Shown piece by piece: positions 50,164 through 63,419 of a DNA stretch of 64,000 bases. Made by a program: the position numbers and the translations under genes. How positions within the stretch are numbered: the first letter of the stretch is position 1; each line of letters begins with the position of its first letter. Source of the stretch: Artocarpus heterophyllus (Eukaryota > Streptophyta > Magnoliopsida > Rosales > Moraceae); contig CM046333.1 of assembly GCA_025403435.1 (NCBI GenBank), positions 11,185,770-11,249,769 on the forward strand, in the 5' to 3' direction. The notes below the pieces were generated by a model. It searched no databases, was not told the origin of the DNA, and worked only from the letters and a program-made list of their open reading frames with translations.

Positions 50164-51737
50164 ATGGAACGACGGCGTTGCAGGTCACACCAGCACCGTC
50201 AGCATCAGCGGCAGTACTCGGAGGAGTCCGAGATGGAGTCGACAGACTCGGAGGCTGAGGGGGAGATGATGAGGTGCGTATCCTGCCAGGAGGAGTACGA
50301 CGCGCGCGACGCCGCCACCTGCAAGGACTGCTACGAGGAGGCCAACGAGACCGAGGAGGAGCTCAAGCGCGAGATCGACGACCTCAAGGCCAAGATCGCC
50401 TTCCTCCGAATCTGCTCCCCTCTCGATTCTTCTCTCCAAGGCCCTCCTCGCTTCCATCCTTCTCCTTGCTTCTCGGACGTCGTTTTAGTCGCCTCCCATG
50501 ACCACAACGCCTCCTCCTCCTCCCCATCCCCGGCCGTCCCCATTCCCGCTCATAAGGCCGTCCTGGTCAGTTCCCCCAATTTTGATTTGATTTGATTTGA
50601 TTGATTATATGGCTGTTTCGTTTTATGGCATTTTCATCTGTGGGTTGTGAATTTGTTCAGTGTTTGATCGAAGCCTATGATATTTTATTTTATCGCCTTT
50701 TTCGTGTTTGGAAATTTTCGGGTGTTGATCTATCTTAGGGTGTGATTTTGGGACCGATTCTGCTATTTCAAAGCTCTCTGAACTTGGATAGTTTGTGATT
50801 TTGGTGTTGGCATTGAATGTTGGTTAAGGTAATGCCTTGAATCGAAGTGGTTTTGTTTTGGGGCAAAATTGTTATCTGCTGATGAAGAAAATATTCTCAG
50901 GTGGTCAGATGTCTAGAACTTGAAAATTTGTAGTGGATATTGAATGATATTTGACTACTGTTAGCTTATTGACCATATAAAATAAAATAAAAAAGTGGAA
51001 GTCAAAATTTATGTGAGAGCACTCACTCTAGTTGCATCTTTTGTTTCATGTGCTACCTAGGATCAAAGAAACAATTTTCTTTCATCAGTTTTGACATTGT
51101 AGTTTAGTACTTGGCTTGATTCCATAGTTGATTTATGATCCAAGTATACCTTACTACTTGCTTTGCATTGCTTTCCACTCTTGGACCAGATGAACTTACC
51201 CCTCTAACATTAAGCGTTATGTTTATCTTGGCTTTTGACATCCGTCGTGCATTTCAACACGTAATCCAGGTGAGTCGTTCCCCCGTCTTCAGAGCCATGC
51301 TTGAGAATGAGATGGAAGAAAGCCGAAGTGGCACAATAAAGATCAGCGATGTATCATACGAGGCCCTTCGTGCCTTTGTCAACTACTTGTACACTGCAGA
51401 GGCATGTCTTGATGAGCAGATGGCGTGCGACCTTTTAGTGCTGGCTGAAAAGTATCAGGTGAAGCATCTTAAGATGTACTGCGAGAGGTTCCTGGTGTCT
51501 ATACTGAACTGGGAAAATTCAGTAATGAGCTACGCCTTCGCACAGCAGCACAATGCAAAGCATATGCGTGAAGCGGCCTTGTCAATGATTACAGACAACA
51601 TGGACAAGCTTACTAAGAGAGAGGAGTACTTGGAGCTTAAGGCGAAAGATCCACGGCTTGTTGTGGAGATCTATGAAGCTTATCTCTCCAAACAGGTCAA
51701 TACAGCAGCACATAAGGATTGTTGCCAGAAGACATAA
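50164..51737 (+). CDS. BTB/POZ domain protein, At4g08455-like, 2 exons
   Basis: Probable adaptor for a cullin-3 ubiquitin ligase, by family. Exons 50164-50565 and 51270-51737, joined in phase 0, encode 289 residues. The N-terminal ~33 residues are basic then acidic and poorly conserved. A CxxC...CxxC pair (CVSC, CKDC; about residues 38-56) is followed by a coiled-coil-like segment (ETEEELKREIDDLKAKIAFL). The BTB fold runs from FSDVVLVA through PAHKAVL/VSRSPVFRAMLENEMEES to YLYTAEACLDEQ and LLVLAEKYQVKHLKMYCERF. A conserved EAYLSKQVNTAA tail ends the protein. The frame is intact. It converges on the PMT gene, with 667 bases between stop codons. A dispersed repeat lies just upstream. Confidence 0.92.
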
Positions 51738-52404
51738 CGCTTATAAAGCTGGTTTTAGGCAAAATATTGTTGTCCAGTTTGGGATGTGGATTTAGGCAAA
51801 ATATTGTTCTTCTTCTTCTTCTTTTTCTTCTTCCTCTTCTAACGAGATTTCAAATGTAGATGACTTTTTGGTTTCCTAATGGTGAATAAATAAATTGCTA
51901 AATTTTTTCTACTGCATGGTGCATAAACTGACCCTCTTTAGACTGTATTGTTATCTTTTATTTGTTGTTTCATAAGCCTCTCCGAGAAGTGATCAAGGAC
52001 AAGCCATTTGTTATGTGCTTTTTGAACAGTTCTGGGATGCAAAGCTAGCATCCTTTAATATCATGAACCTGATTCCTCAAGAGATTAACAAGAGAGAAGG
52101 TTCAGTCGAATTGTGATCAACTCCATTAAAGTTTCAAGCTGAGACAAACTAAGTACAAAGTATTGAAAACAAACCATCTCAAGTATTGAAAACAAAACAT
52201 CTCGATCCAAAATGTACATGTTAAGAATGTTGAAAAATCTATCACTATTTTTTTTCATCCCTTTTCTTTGATACGACATTGCCTATTGGTGACTTACATA
52301 AAAAAACAGGGGAAAAAAGGGAGTAAATTGGCGTACAATTAGTTAGCAAAAAAAGTGCTGATTTTGATGTAGACATCGAACATAAGTTCCATCAACAGAG
52401 TGTG
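51738..52404. other. Convergent 3' flank of the BTB and PMT genes
   Basis: Contains the 3' untranslated regions of both genes, with a TTC-rich tract near 51805-51840. No other gene is seen. Confidence 0.55.
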
Positions 52405-55400
52405 TCACAACCGCTTATCACCAATTAAGATCTTCCAGCTTGCAAGAGGACCTTCACCTGTGTCATGTAATGCAGGCACCCAACCAATGGCACTTGCAAT
52501 TACGTGGAGTTCACTTATAACAGATACCGAATCACGAATATAAACGCGGCCACCAGGCCTGAGCATCCGATCAATCTCAAGCATGATGGTTGTTATGTTA
52601 CATCTGCACTCATCCAAATACAAGTTTTAAGGCAAGGAAAGAAAAGTGTGTAGCCTCCTTATAAATCAAGAAATTGGCATGAATAAGAGGTTAACAACTA
52701 TACCTCTTTTTCTCAAAAGAGAAGAGACTGAAAGCATGCACCAGGTCATATGTTCTTGGATAGGTGTCAAAGGGCTCGCACCTGTCATTCGGCAAACAAG
52801 TGTCAAGATAATTATGGTACGTACAGGCAATGAGATGCGGAAATTTTCGTGCTGTTTCAATCTTAATTTTCCAACACTAGCCAGTCATGATGATTCAGAA
52901 AGAGATTTTACAAGGTGCATTGATCATACCAGTCATGCATAACTCCAATAAGTCCACGATCATAGATAACAGGTAAGGTATTGAACCCACTAACAGGGAC
53001 AACGTTCATAACCCAGCAATCATATTGGAATGCATGGAAAGCTGCTGCAAACCTTCCACGATTTAAAGATATCCAATAAGAACATTTTAAAAAAGGCTTG
53101 AACATTTAAATAAAAGAAGACAGCATCGTTCATATGTCTTTTACCCTCCAAATCCAGCCCTCATGTCCAGCACATTTCTAAACTTCAAATCTCTCCAGTG
53201 GTAGGCACGAATATAACCATCTATGATATCCTTCCAGTACTTGGACTCTGCATAGAAGATTTCCTTCCTGGATATGTAGCCATCCATTTTTATGCTCTGA
53301 AGCCTGTCTGGTGGGGGGTTATTAAGTCGTTCAGGCCATGCAGTAAGGTTAGCTCCATAACCATTCTCAGGCAAACGAGTGATGCATGGCTTCAAGGCGG
53401 CATACCTGCAAAAAATGTATAACAATGGAGTATATAACGGACCCACAAACACTGTCACAAAACTATAAATTTAATTAAAAAGTGTGATCAACGGATTAGC
53501 AATTTAGGCCGACGCAGGATTTCTTCAAGCAAACTGTGTGATGTAAATAATGTCAAGCAATCTGCAGTACAAGGGTCCTACTGAGAGTCGACCTCCATTA
53601 CTATTAGCCAACAACCCTTCACGTATTTCATGGCATTCTCAATTATGCACCACCCATAGTAGACCATGGAAATATGTGAACAGAAAAAGAAGAAAATTAG
53701 TTAGATCAAATTGTTGAAGATGCGAGTAGGCTATACCAAACATTATCTGGATCATCATCTGGATCACATAACGGTGGCCACACTCCAGCATCACGATTAG
53801 CATAGCAGCTGTTGTTCAAAGGCTTCTGCCATATAGCAATATATCCTTCCTTCTTTACAAGTTTCCAACATATGCGACTAGTTAGGTCCTCCATTTCTGT
53901 ATATTAATGAAACCCAAATGAATTTAACCACAACGTAACAATTTCTTTGGCTTATCAGATTCCAAAGAAGACTACAGTTGCTCTGATGGATAGACTGATA
54001 TGGAAAATAACAGACCACACTCTGAGACAGTATTATGCCAAAGAAACAAAACATGTGGCAGACAATGATATACAGTTGAAAATCAAATTAATAAGCTACC
54101 TTTCCATTGTTGTTGCAGGTTCTCTTCATGTTTATAAACAGGCTGTGCTGCCCAGACAAAATATCCTCCAGCCCTTAACAACCTGTTGACCTCGAGAAGC
54201 AAAATTCCATCTACATCACAAGCATCCAAAAGAGAAAAAGCACTCTTAGTGTTAAAGGGATTTAGCTAACAAGTATTAGATGCGAACGCATTTTAAGGAA
54301 GAAATATCAAAAAAACTAAAAACTGTAAGAACTTCATATCGATCTCACTGAACCCGTGTGGCTTCCTTCAAAGGATCATCAGAAAACTAAAATCTTTTGG
54401 CATAGACAGGTGCATCTGAGAGTTGAGGAACTTTTGATGCATGCTCAAACATTAAATCAGGAAAAGTTTTCATAAAAGAAGATCAAATAAGAACAAACAG
54501 TACCATCACGGGTCCAATTAATTCTACATCTTGAACAATGTATCAAGTCAAAAGCCTGGCTTGGATACAACAACCGTCGTGTAGCAAGTACTGCAACCAT
54601 AGCAGGCACACCACGCTCCAATGCAAACTGAATCTGGTTCTCATGAACATCTTTGGGTGCTATTGACAGAGTGGTCACATTTCGTTGCATCAGAAAGGCA
54701 CCAAAACTTGCCACTCCACAACCAATGTCTAAGGCAACTCGTGTGTTGTGGCCAAATGCAATTTCAGGAACCATCTGCCATTTGATTAGAGAAAACGTGA
54801 AACGTGGTGAAAGAAAGCTACATTAATTCAGTGCTACTGAGAATCGTAGAACTATCAAACCTCTGAAATCTGATCCAAGTATTTATTTGCCCCGTGAATA
54901 AATTGTGTCCCACCTCCCGGGAAAACGAATTTGTCCTTTTTTATTGCTATCCAATTCTGCCCACCTTTGTCTTCAACCAGACGTGTATGGGGAACGTTAC
55001 TGAACCATACCTGCAAATTTTTAATCTTGATTACCCCTAAGAGATTATGTGCATATAACTTCTAGTAATGTACCATACGAGCATTTCATAAACCTAAGAG
55101 CAAATGTCACTAAACAATCTCATCATATGTGCTTAAGCCTTAAATAACTGATTAAAGGAATGTATAAAGAGTTTTTGCAGCAAGTAAAGAAGATCGATAG
55201 ATCAAACTGCCTAACTTTAATAAAATCATTCAAGGAAAAAAAAAATTGAATCCAATATTGGAATCGCAATCAACAAGCTCTGGCTTCAATTTACCTCGTC
55301 TCTGCTTTGCGGCCAAGGAATGCGAATCTGGTAGCCCTTGGGCCGAGGCACCACGCAATTCAAAGCTTTGCCTTCACCAGGACAATGCCTCTCGAACTTC

Positions 55401-55966
55401 TCCCCTTTCTCAGTCGATTTCAACTTGTTTATCTCCTCCACATTATCCAAACACGGAATATAGTCGGTCATGCTCTGATCACACACCTTAAACTTCTCAA
55501 CCCTAACCTTCTTCTCCTTAACTTCGCCGGAACCGCCCCTCCCGTCGTCCAATCTCTCATCTCCGCCGCTCAAGTTCCTCAGATCCTCGATCAAATTCGG
55601 ATCGTACTCACCGACCTCGAATTCATTCGACATGGCGCCATTCTCGTCAATCACCCCCATCCTCTTCACCCCCGCCGGAGGAGGTGGAGGCGGCAGAATC
55701 GGAGGTGACGGAAGAGGAGGAGGTGGAGACGCCGCCAGAGAAGGTGGTGGCGAGGCAGAATTGGGATCGAAGTAAGGAGAGAAACCGCCGGAGGCGGCGG
55801 AGGAGGAGGAGGAGGAGAAGAAGGAGAATGCGAGGGGATAGTAGGAATTGGTATAGAAATGGTTGGCGAGGAAGAAGATTGAGAAGGAAATGAGGACAAT
55901 GGCCGTGCCCTTGACGAAAGTCGGAGTCTTCAGAATGTCGGTGGCGGCGGTGGCAACGGACGTCAT
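52405..55966 (-). CDS. Probable methyltransferase, PMT10/PMT11-like, 9 exons
   Basis: A Golgi type II membrane protein of the DUF248/PMT family; such enzymes are thought to methylate pectin or other wall glycans using S-adenosylmethionine. Minus-strand exons: 55295-55966, 54861-55011, 54504-54774, 54100-54210, 53737-53896, 53145-53405, 52930-53052, 52704-52781, 52405-52603. The intended length is about 674 residues, normal for the family. Visible: one membrane span at residues 20-37, a Ser/Pro-rich stem, [40 protein letters not shown] motif [13 protein letters not shown] (near 290), [20 protein letters not shown], and GGRVYIRDS near the end. Oddity: exon 2 is 151 bases instead of 150; a GGGG run (54960-54963) has one G too many for KGGQNW, so the frame as written stops within exon 2. 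All other exons are clean, so this is likely a sequence error. Confidence 0.88.
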
Positions 55967-56170
55967 GGTCGCTTGGCGGGTGAGAAACCGGTAATTTTCT
56001 CGGGAAAAGAAAAAAGAAAAGAGAAGGAAAAATCCGAGAAAACTGAAGAGAGTTTCAGAATCGGAATAGGAATTCCAAAACTGCCAATTCCATAGTAATC
56101 AGTGAAGAAGTGAAGACAAACAAAAGCATAACAAAAGGACTGAAGAGGTGGCAGCACCCACACGAAATCA
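55967..56170 (-). promoter_or_regulatory. Probable 5' leader of the PMT gene
   Basis: A purine-rich (plus strand) stretch directly upstream of ATG 55966, consistent with a CT-rich plant leader. The transcription start was not assigned. Confidence 0.35.
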
Positions 56171-56879
56171 CGCTAAGGACGGAAAACCGGAAAATAGAAT
56201 GCTATATTTAAAAAAAAAAAAAGTCATTTTTTTCATGGGAAAAAGTGACAACGTTGGATTGGTTGTATTTTAGCTGGGATTATGTATCGCGTCTGCCTTG
56301 TGTGCATTTCGTTTGCTACCGCTGAGGGCCTTACCAATTTAATGTTAATAGCTAAATGCACGCAAAAGCAACGATAATAGGCAACTTTTGCGAAGGAAAG
56401 GCAACTTGCTCCACCGGAGAACTATTGGTGTTTTAACCGTCACATTATTTTTTTAGTGGTTCAATCTATGAACAAAAACATGTCATATTTGAGTGCTAAT
56501 TTTTCATTCACTCATTCACCATTTTGAGCATGTAAATATATCATTTTGATCTCAAACTAGAGAAAAACATGTTTCCGCTTTAACCCGTCACTAATGCATA
56601 GTAAATCCCATTTAAAATTAAACCTGAAAATGGTACTTCAACTTGCTTTTCTAAGCCATATTCCAACAAGAAAAAAAATGGGTTATTAATAATAATCCAA
56701 ACTAACCCCAGTAAGTTGGCCTAATATCGATGAACCAGAAAATATGGTTTAACCTCTGAGAAGAGAAAAGGTGTTGAAAAAGGTAAAGCGTAGACAAATG
56801 AAACCAGCGTCATAAATTAATGAAAAATATGGTAATCCCATCTTCTTACAAAGGGTAGGTCTCGCCTATAATGATATGT

Positions 56880-57415
56880 TTGGTAAATAGATTTAAATTA
56901 GTAATTTAATTTAAATTATGTGATTTGAATTAGGATTTAAGTTAGTGATTTGAATTGTTTTCTGAATTGACATTTAGATGTGCATTTAAGTTTTAATCTG
57001 ATTATGAAATAAAATTAGAATTTGTGTTTGAAGAGGTAATAAAGTTTTTTTTGATTTATTGACAAATCAAATAAAATCTTAATGTTAATTATCTTAAAAA
57101 AGATGCAATATGGATATTAATTTATTCCTATCTTCACTAGAAATACAATGAAAAAAGAATCACATCATTTGAATATCAAATAAAGAAGTTATGATTTTTT
57201 TTAAAATATAAGAGAAAGAATTTCAGCTTTTACTGTAACAAAAATATCTGAGTATCAAAAGTTTAAGAGAGACTAAAACTCTAAAAACTTAAATTTATAA
57301 TACTCAGATAATTTAAATTTTTTAAAAAATAAATACATATTTAAATAATTTTTAATACTTAAATTTAAATTCAAGTCTATTTAGTTTAAAGAATATACAA
57401 AATCAACATATGCTA
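56880..57415. repeat. Dispersed AT-rich repeat, second copy
   Basis: Aligns in the same order with 21005-21480 in ALDH3 intron 1. It is slightly longer because of small insertions near 57240-57320. Not coding. Confidence 0.65.
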
Positions 57416-57644
57416 AGACTTGAACCGACCTTATTAATTCATCTTCTTTTTTTTTTGGGTAAAAAAGTGGGATTGCAGCTCTATACAAACAAGTAATAAT
57501 GTTATTGATAAACACATGGAGTATGGAGTAAAGAATACTACCATACAGCTACGTACCTTCACATGATCAGGTTTCCTCGTTACTCTTGAGCACTTTTTAT
57601 GCGAATAGTGAGTTCGTACGCAACTCAGATAAAGTATCAGATCC

Positions 57645-57750
57645 GTTTGGTTGGAGTATTTAATTTAAGATTTAAATTTTTATAAAAAAAAATATTGTAG
57701 TAAAATAATTTAAATTATGATTCAAATATCGAAACAAATGGGTCTTCAAA
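57645..57750. repeat. Short dispersed repeat (~105 bp), second copy
   Basis: Matches 49616-49725. The ends, TTTGGTTGGAG and TCGAAACAAATGGG, are roughly inverted, which supports a MITE-like element. Confidence 0.6.
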
Positions 57751-59029
57751 CTCATGCTTTTAACACTTCAGTAGAATGTTGCTCTTAAATATTATAATAG
57801 GTTTAGTATTAGGCTTTTTTTTTTTTAAAAAAAATTGATATAAAAAATAATATACGCTTAGCAATCAAAGTTACAAATTTGCCACTGCATCAGTACAATA
57901 TACCACTATCACTAGCATAATATGTTCAAATACAATCGATTCTTCTGCATTTTCTTCGTATATCATTTTTCTTTAAAATCTTTTTTGACGCTATTTTTAA
58001 ACCATATACGTACTCACACCAACACTTGCGCTCATGTTGTAATTATTAAAGTTTTGTTATTGATCGTTGATAGTTGGTAAAGTACAATATTTAGTAAATA
58101 GTCTTTTAACGAAATAAATTTATGGCATTTTATTGACTTACAATATTTTATGCTTACAAATATACCATGAATTTACCATACTATATAACTTTGTGTTTTG
58201 AAAAAAAGTTGAAATTTGTTGATTTAAACCGTCCACGATATTAAGCCTTAACATTCTATAATGTTTGAACTTATTGAACTTATTTTTTAAGTTGAAATTT
58301 GTTTGTTAAACGTACCTGTAAATATAATATATGGTTGACACATTGCATTAACATAGAAAAAGAAAAAAAAAAATATATATATATATATATAGCCTTGTGC
58401 ATTGGATATGATCTAATCAAAGCCAATGATGTTAGAGAAAGAAATGATATGTGTTAAATATTTTTAAGAACTTAAAGCATACAATTAATGCGGTACCTTT
58501 TGTAGGACGCTATGACTTAGTCATTACCGTATGAGTTTCATCATTACTAAGTCACCATTTGGCGAATCACGATATAGTCAATTTCACTCGTTAGTAATTA
58601 ACGATATAAACAAGAACAACGAAACAAGGTATAGCACAACCTAATTTCAGCCGTTGGAGGATTAAAAAATATTCTAAGCCCTTGAAACCTTTTAAAGAAT
58701 CGTTAAGTGGCAATGATCTTTTTTAATTATTTTAAATTGTTTCTTTTTATTATTTAGTGGCTGAATGTGATATCAAATTTTTGAATCATTGTACTATAAC
58801 TTTCAAGTAAAATTGCCTTTTTCCATAGCCAAAAAAAGAAAAAAAAAAAAGAGGGGAAAAGAGGCGTATATAATTCACATATTATGTTTCATAATCTATT
58901 AATCTATTGAGGAGAGCGGTTGAAACCATTTTGAAATCTTTTTTAGTTTAAAATTTTTGAGAAAAAACATTATACTAAAAATGATTGAAATCGTAAGAAA
59001 CAGTTGGAACTATTTTTACCAAATAAGAG

Positions 59030-59030
<1 letters not shown>

Positions 59031-59078
<48 letters not shown>
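59031..59078. repeat. (TA)n microsatellite
   Basis: About 47 uninterrupted bases of TA. Confidence 0.95.
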
Positions 59079-59079
<1 letters not shown>

Positions 59080-59542
59080 CTGGGGGAGACAAAGTTTTCT
59101 GTATCGTAAATTCGTAAAATTTGGCCCACGGTATAGAACTCCTGTTTTAGATGATTTAATTCATGCCTGTATATTTCGTTAATTGGTGTTTAATATTATT
59201 AGATTGTTATAAAATGTAGTTTTATGTTTTCGACCAGTTAAAATAGTTAGCTTGATTTCTTTTCTTCTTGGAAATTAATTACTATACTTAGATAGACACA
59301 AGCTTTCATTCCATGGACACATTTGTCAGATGTTACAAGTTTATCATTTGTTTAAAGTCCTTTTCATTTATACATCGCCATCAAAGACTTTGAATTGTCA
59401 ATTTCTAAAGTGACAAATTCTATGGGTTGACTCTTACTTGTTCATTTTATTGCGTAGAAAAGGCGGGCTTCCATCCTGGTATTTTAGTTTGATAGTAGTG
59501 GGAAATTCTAATTACAAAGTCGGAGTTGTGCCTAGCTAAACT

Positions 59543-59606
59543 CGTCTTATTGGGTGTTAAAAGTTTGAAATTCGCGTCTTATTGGGTGTTAAAAGTTTGA
59601 AATTCG
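59543..59606. repeat. Perfect 32-bp tandem duplication
   Basis: Two identical adjacent copies of a 32-bp block beginning CGTCTTATTGGGTG and ending GAAATTCG (59543-59574 and 59575-59606). Confidence 0.93.
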
Positions 59607-62600
59607 CGCTGTAACATATGAGAAGTTTATGCTATAATATATTTTTATTTTACATTAACATGTATAAGAGCTATATACTGTTTGCATAACCACTCCGTTA
59701 AACACCTTCATTGTTATATATGATCAAACAATTAAAAAGAGCAAAACCATTAGTTATTCTTTACATGGGAAATTTACAATAGGATGGTTATTTTTTTTTT
59801 AAATAGGAATCTGTGTTGGGCCTTTATATTTGTTAATTTTACATATTTTTTAGATTCTGTTAATAGAAAAAATATACTGTTAATAACAAAGATATTTGTT
59901 CGATTGCTATCGAAAAAGTAATTTATTAATAGACATTTGTTTTTCAACTATCAAATTTATAAAAAAATAATAATAATAATTTTAACTATTGGTTTAAAAA
60001 TACACCTCCCACCTTAGAAGGACCTTAGAAAAAATTCCCCACTATAAATTTCCTCGTGTATTTTTTTGACTTAGAGAAATAAGTACAAGTTATCTTTCCA
60101 CGTATTAATTTGTGTAGCGAAAGTCTATTACACAAATTCAAAGGAACTTCGTCGGATAACAACTTTGCGTGTGTAGAAAACTAGAAATATTTCCCTTACA
60201 AGACAAATCAAAACTTGAAAGATCAGAATCCTTTTTCGCTTTTCAATAAATGTTCCACCTTAGTAATTTCCGGGAAACTACACTAGATGGGTAACATACA
60301 GTGGATATATATATATATATACATATGTATATATATATATATGATATTCCAAACCAAACTAACTTATAACTAACTTTGATACTTCTCTAAGAAATGATCC
60401 TTTCGACAAATGAAAAGTCATCCACCAATAACGCGACTTAGAATTTGAGAAATTAGGGAATTATTTATGTCTTTCTCCTGTTTCTTTTTCATCGGGAGAG
60501 GAAAGACAAAATCAACTAGAGGTGAACATTGGATGGGCTGAATAGATTTTAGGGATTTTTCAATCCACTGAATCAAAGTTCAGATGGGTTGATTTTAAAT
60601 ATAATCCACCTAATAAACTTAAAAGCAACTCACCTAATTAAAGTTTGGGTGAATTAAGTAGATTGATCGGATTGAGCATTATAAAAAAAATTTCAAACTA
60701 ATAATTTATCAAAATAAGAAATGTATAAAGAAAAAAAACTAAAATTTATCACATATTGGATATCTGACCAAGCTCAGATGTATAAGTCATACCTAACAAA
60801 AAAATATAATAAAAACTAATAAAACAGACACCTAAAGACTGATGATGCTAGCGAGAAGAAGACCAGGTGAAAGAAAGGCGTATATGTGGAGGTTGGTGGT
60901 GATCGAACAAAACGAGAGAAAGGGTTTTTTTAGGACTTTGAAGTGAAGAAATAGATACTTAATTCGGTAGAGTTGTGAATGAAATGAAAATGAGGTGTTA
61001 GGCCTATATATTAGAATTAAAAGTGGTGAAGTCTTTTATTATTTTTTATTCTTTAGGGATTGTATAGTGTGTTGTGTATATTAGAAATTAAAAATTAAAA
61101 ACTAGAAGTTTGGAGGAAGTTTTATAAATAATGTTACTTATTTTCTTTTGAAGAGAATGAAGGTTTTTTTAATGTAAGATTATATTAAATCATAATATTA
61201 AACATATATAATAAATATTATATATATAATTTATATTAAATGGGTTCAGATTATGTCATATTTTAAAAAATTCAATCCAAATTTACTTAATAAAAAATCA
61301 AATTTGGTAGATTAATAGAAATTTTTATTTAAATTTGGATAATCTTAAATTTTATCGAATGATTTAGGTCAGATTTGTCGGATTGTTAGATTTGTTTTGT
61401 TTACCCTTGTAATCAACACATGTATTTTCGTCCGTTGGGAATTTTCCCAGCAATTCTCCGTTGGAAACAGACGGTACAAATTCTTTGGGTCAAACCGTAC
61501 AAAATTGCGACTCTATTTATAAGTCTTCATAATCAATGAAGGGACACGTCTATTCCTATTTTTTGCTTGAAAATCTTTGTTAAAAAAACATATCAAAATC
61601 AAAAAACAGAATATATTCTTAAGAAGAACATACCGTCCATATAATATATCTTGTTGAGTTGTAGAGTTTAATTTAATATTTTTATAAATTATTGTTTTAT
61701 ATAAAAAATTATGGTTAAAAATAGACGTAATTTTAGTAAACAGGTAAACTATTATAAGTTTTACATATATGTTTTTTGGCTTTTTCTTCTTCTTGTTTTT
61801 TTTGTTCGTTATGATAAATTTAGGAAATCTAATTCGTAGCATATATGTGTGTGATTTTTACCTTTTCATCAAAAACGTTTCTTTAAAACTTGCAATAACA
61901 AAACAACTAACAAGTACCCTGGAAAGAATTTCCTCAAAGATAAATGATTTAAGTCACTGTTGGCTCAAAAACTTGAAAGCATAAATCAGTCTTTGGAGGC
62001 CATTCAATATCATGGGGCACCACAAAAGGAGCATCTGCTGGACCACTAATTAAAATGTCGTTAGAAACGTGAAATCTACTGCACAAGATTTTTCTTGGAA
62101 GATAACCATGCGACCACGGGACATGTTTTCTATAATGTGGCAGTAGTACTACTATATGCCTACTTTTGTTGTAATTTAGGCAACTATATTAATCATACCT
62201 CTAACAAGAAATAATGACAACTGAAAAAAAATAATCTATACGTAGGATTTTCTCTTTCAGCTAATAAATTTGTGTCTGAAATATGAATTTGATCAAATCT
62301 AACTGTTAAAAGCGTACCTTATCGATACGTGTCCTTACCCGATTAAAAAAACAAACTATATTAATCATATCGCAGAAGCAATTGAAAAAAAAAAAAAGAT
62401 GGAAATTCCTGGACAATATATTAGATTTATGTTCAACCTATAAAACTTTTTTTTTTCCTTTCCTTTCAAGAGAAAAGGTAAATATATATATACAAAAAAA
62501 AAGTCTTTAATTTCTTGGATAAAATTTTTGACAGTTTTACTAAAAGTAAATATTTAAGGCAATTTGGTTAGCCACATTTATTCTCCTTATTTTTTATAGA

Positions 62601-63419
62601 ATAGTCTTTGAATTATTGAAATATATTCTATAAATATTTTTGGGTGACGATGCTCTATTCTGGAATATTGTTTCTTTGATGTGAAGAGATACATATCAAT
62701 AATTTCTTCCTATCAAAAGAATCCAAAATTTGTATTTAAATGGCAATCCTGACAAAGGAAGTTCCATTATTTTTGTTTGAAGACAAAAGAAGAATTTGTT
62801 TGGATTTTACTACAAGTTGTTAAACTTTTCCAGCCGCAATATTTATAGATATCTATCAATGTGTACCTTATTTTCAGAAACCAGAGTCATTAATCTGTAA
62901 ACGCAAACGTCTGAGTTAGGAAAAGTAATGAATTAGTGATATGATTTACGTAAATGCAATAAATCATACAATTATAAACTAAGGTCTAGATGAAAATGCA
63001 CCCAAATTTAAACTAAAAAATTTTTACTCTCCAAACAAAAAAAAAAAAAAAATGAAAAGAAGACTTGCACGGATAGTTTCTAAAACGACAACTAGCGCGT
63101 TTTCTACTTTAACAATTACAATCAATCTTAAAAAATGTCTCAAACGACAGCTTTCCGCTCTCCTTTACCCAGGAAACAATCAAAATTCAAATCTTTAACT
63201 GCAGGCGATTAATTACAACCACAAGATATAACATATATATACATACACACATACATACATATGTAATAACATTATAAGATAAGAGCACAAACTATTTGAC
63301 CAGATAATATTGTTCCAACTTGACTGTCACAATCGCTCTAGAATATCATGAATTTCAACTCAATGCGAATCATGATAATCACGCGTATTATCATTAATTA
63401 ATTTTCATTAAGAATTAGC

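Larger units (their letters stand above)
56171..63419. other. Long AT-rich intergenic region
   Basis: No gene with a recognisable product on either strand. It holds the dispersed repeats at 56880-57415 and 57645-57750, a TA microsatellite (59031-59078), a 32-bp tandem duplication (59543-59606), a TA-rich palindrome near 60305-60344 and several A or T runs. Long reading frames here (for example about 61513-61842) are low-complexity Lys/Ile/Asn runs. Confidence 0.55.

Noticed and set aside
52646..52942. 98-codon open frame on the plus strand
   Set aside because: It overlaps PMT exons 7 and 8 and the intron between them on the other strand and shows no domain.
55684..55893. Arginine-rich open frame on the plus strand
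   Set aside because: It is the antisense of the Pro/Ser-rich stem of the PMT gene.
61513..61842. 109-codon minus-strand frame
   Set aside because: Low-complexity Lys/Ile/Asn composition typical of AT-rich non-coding DNA.
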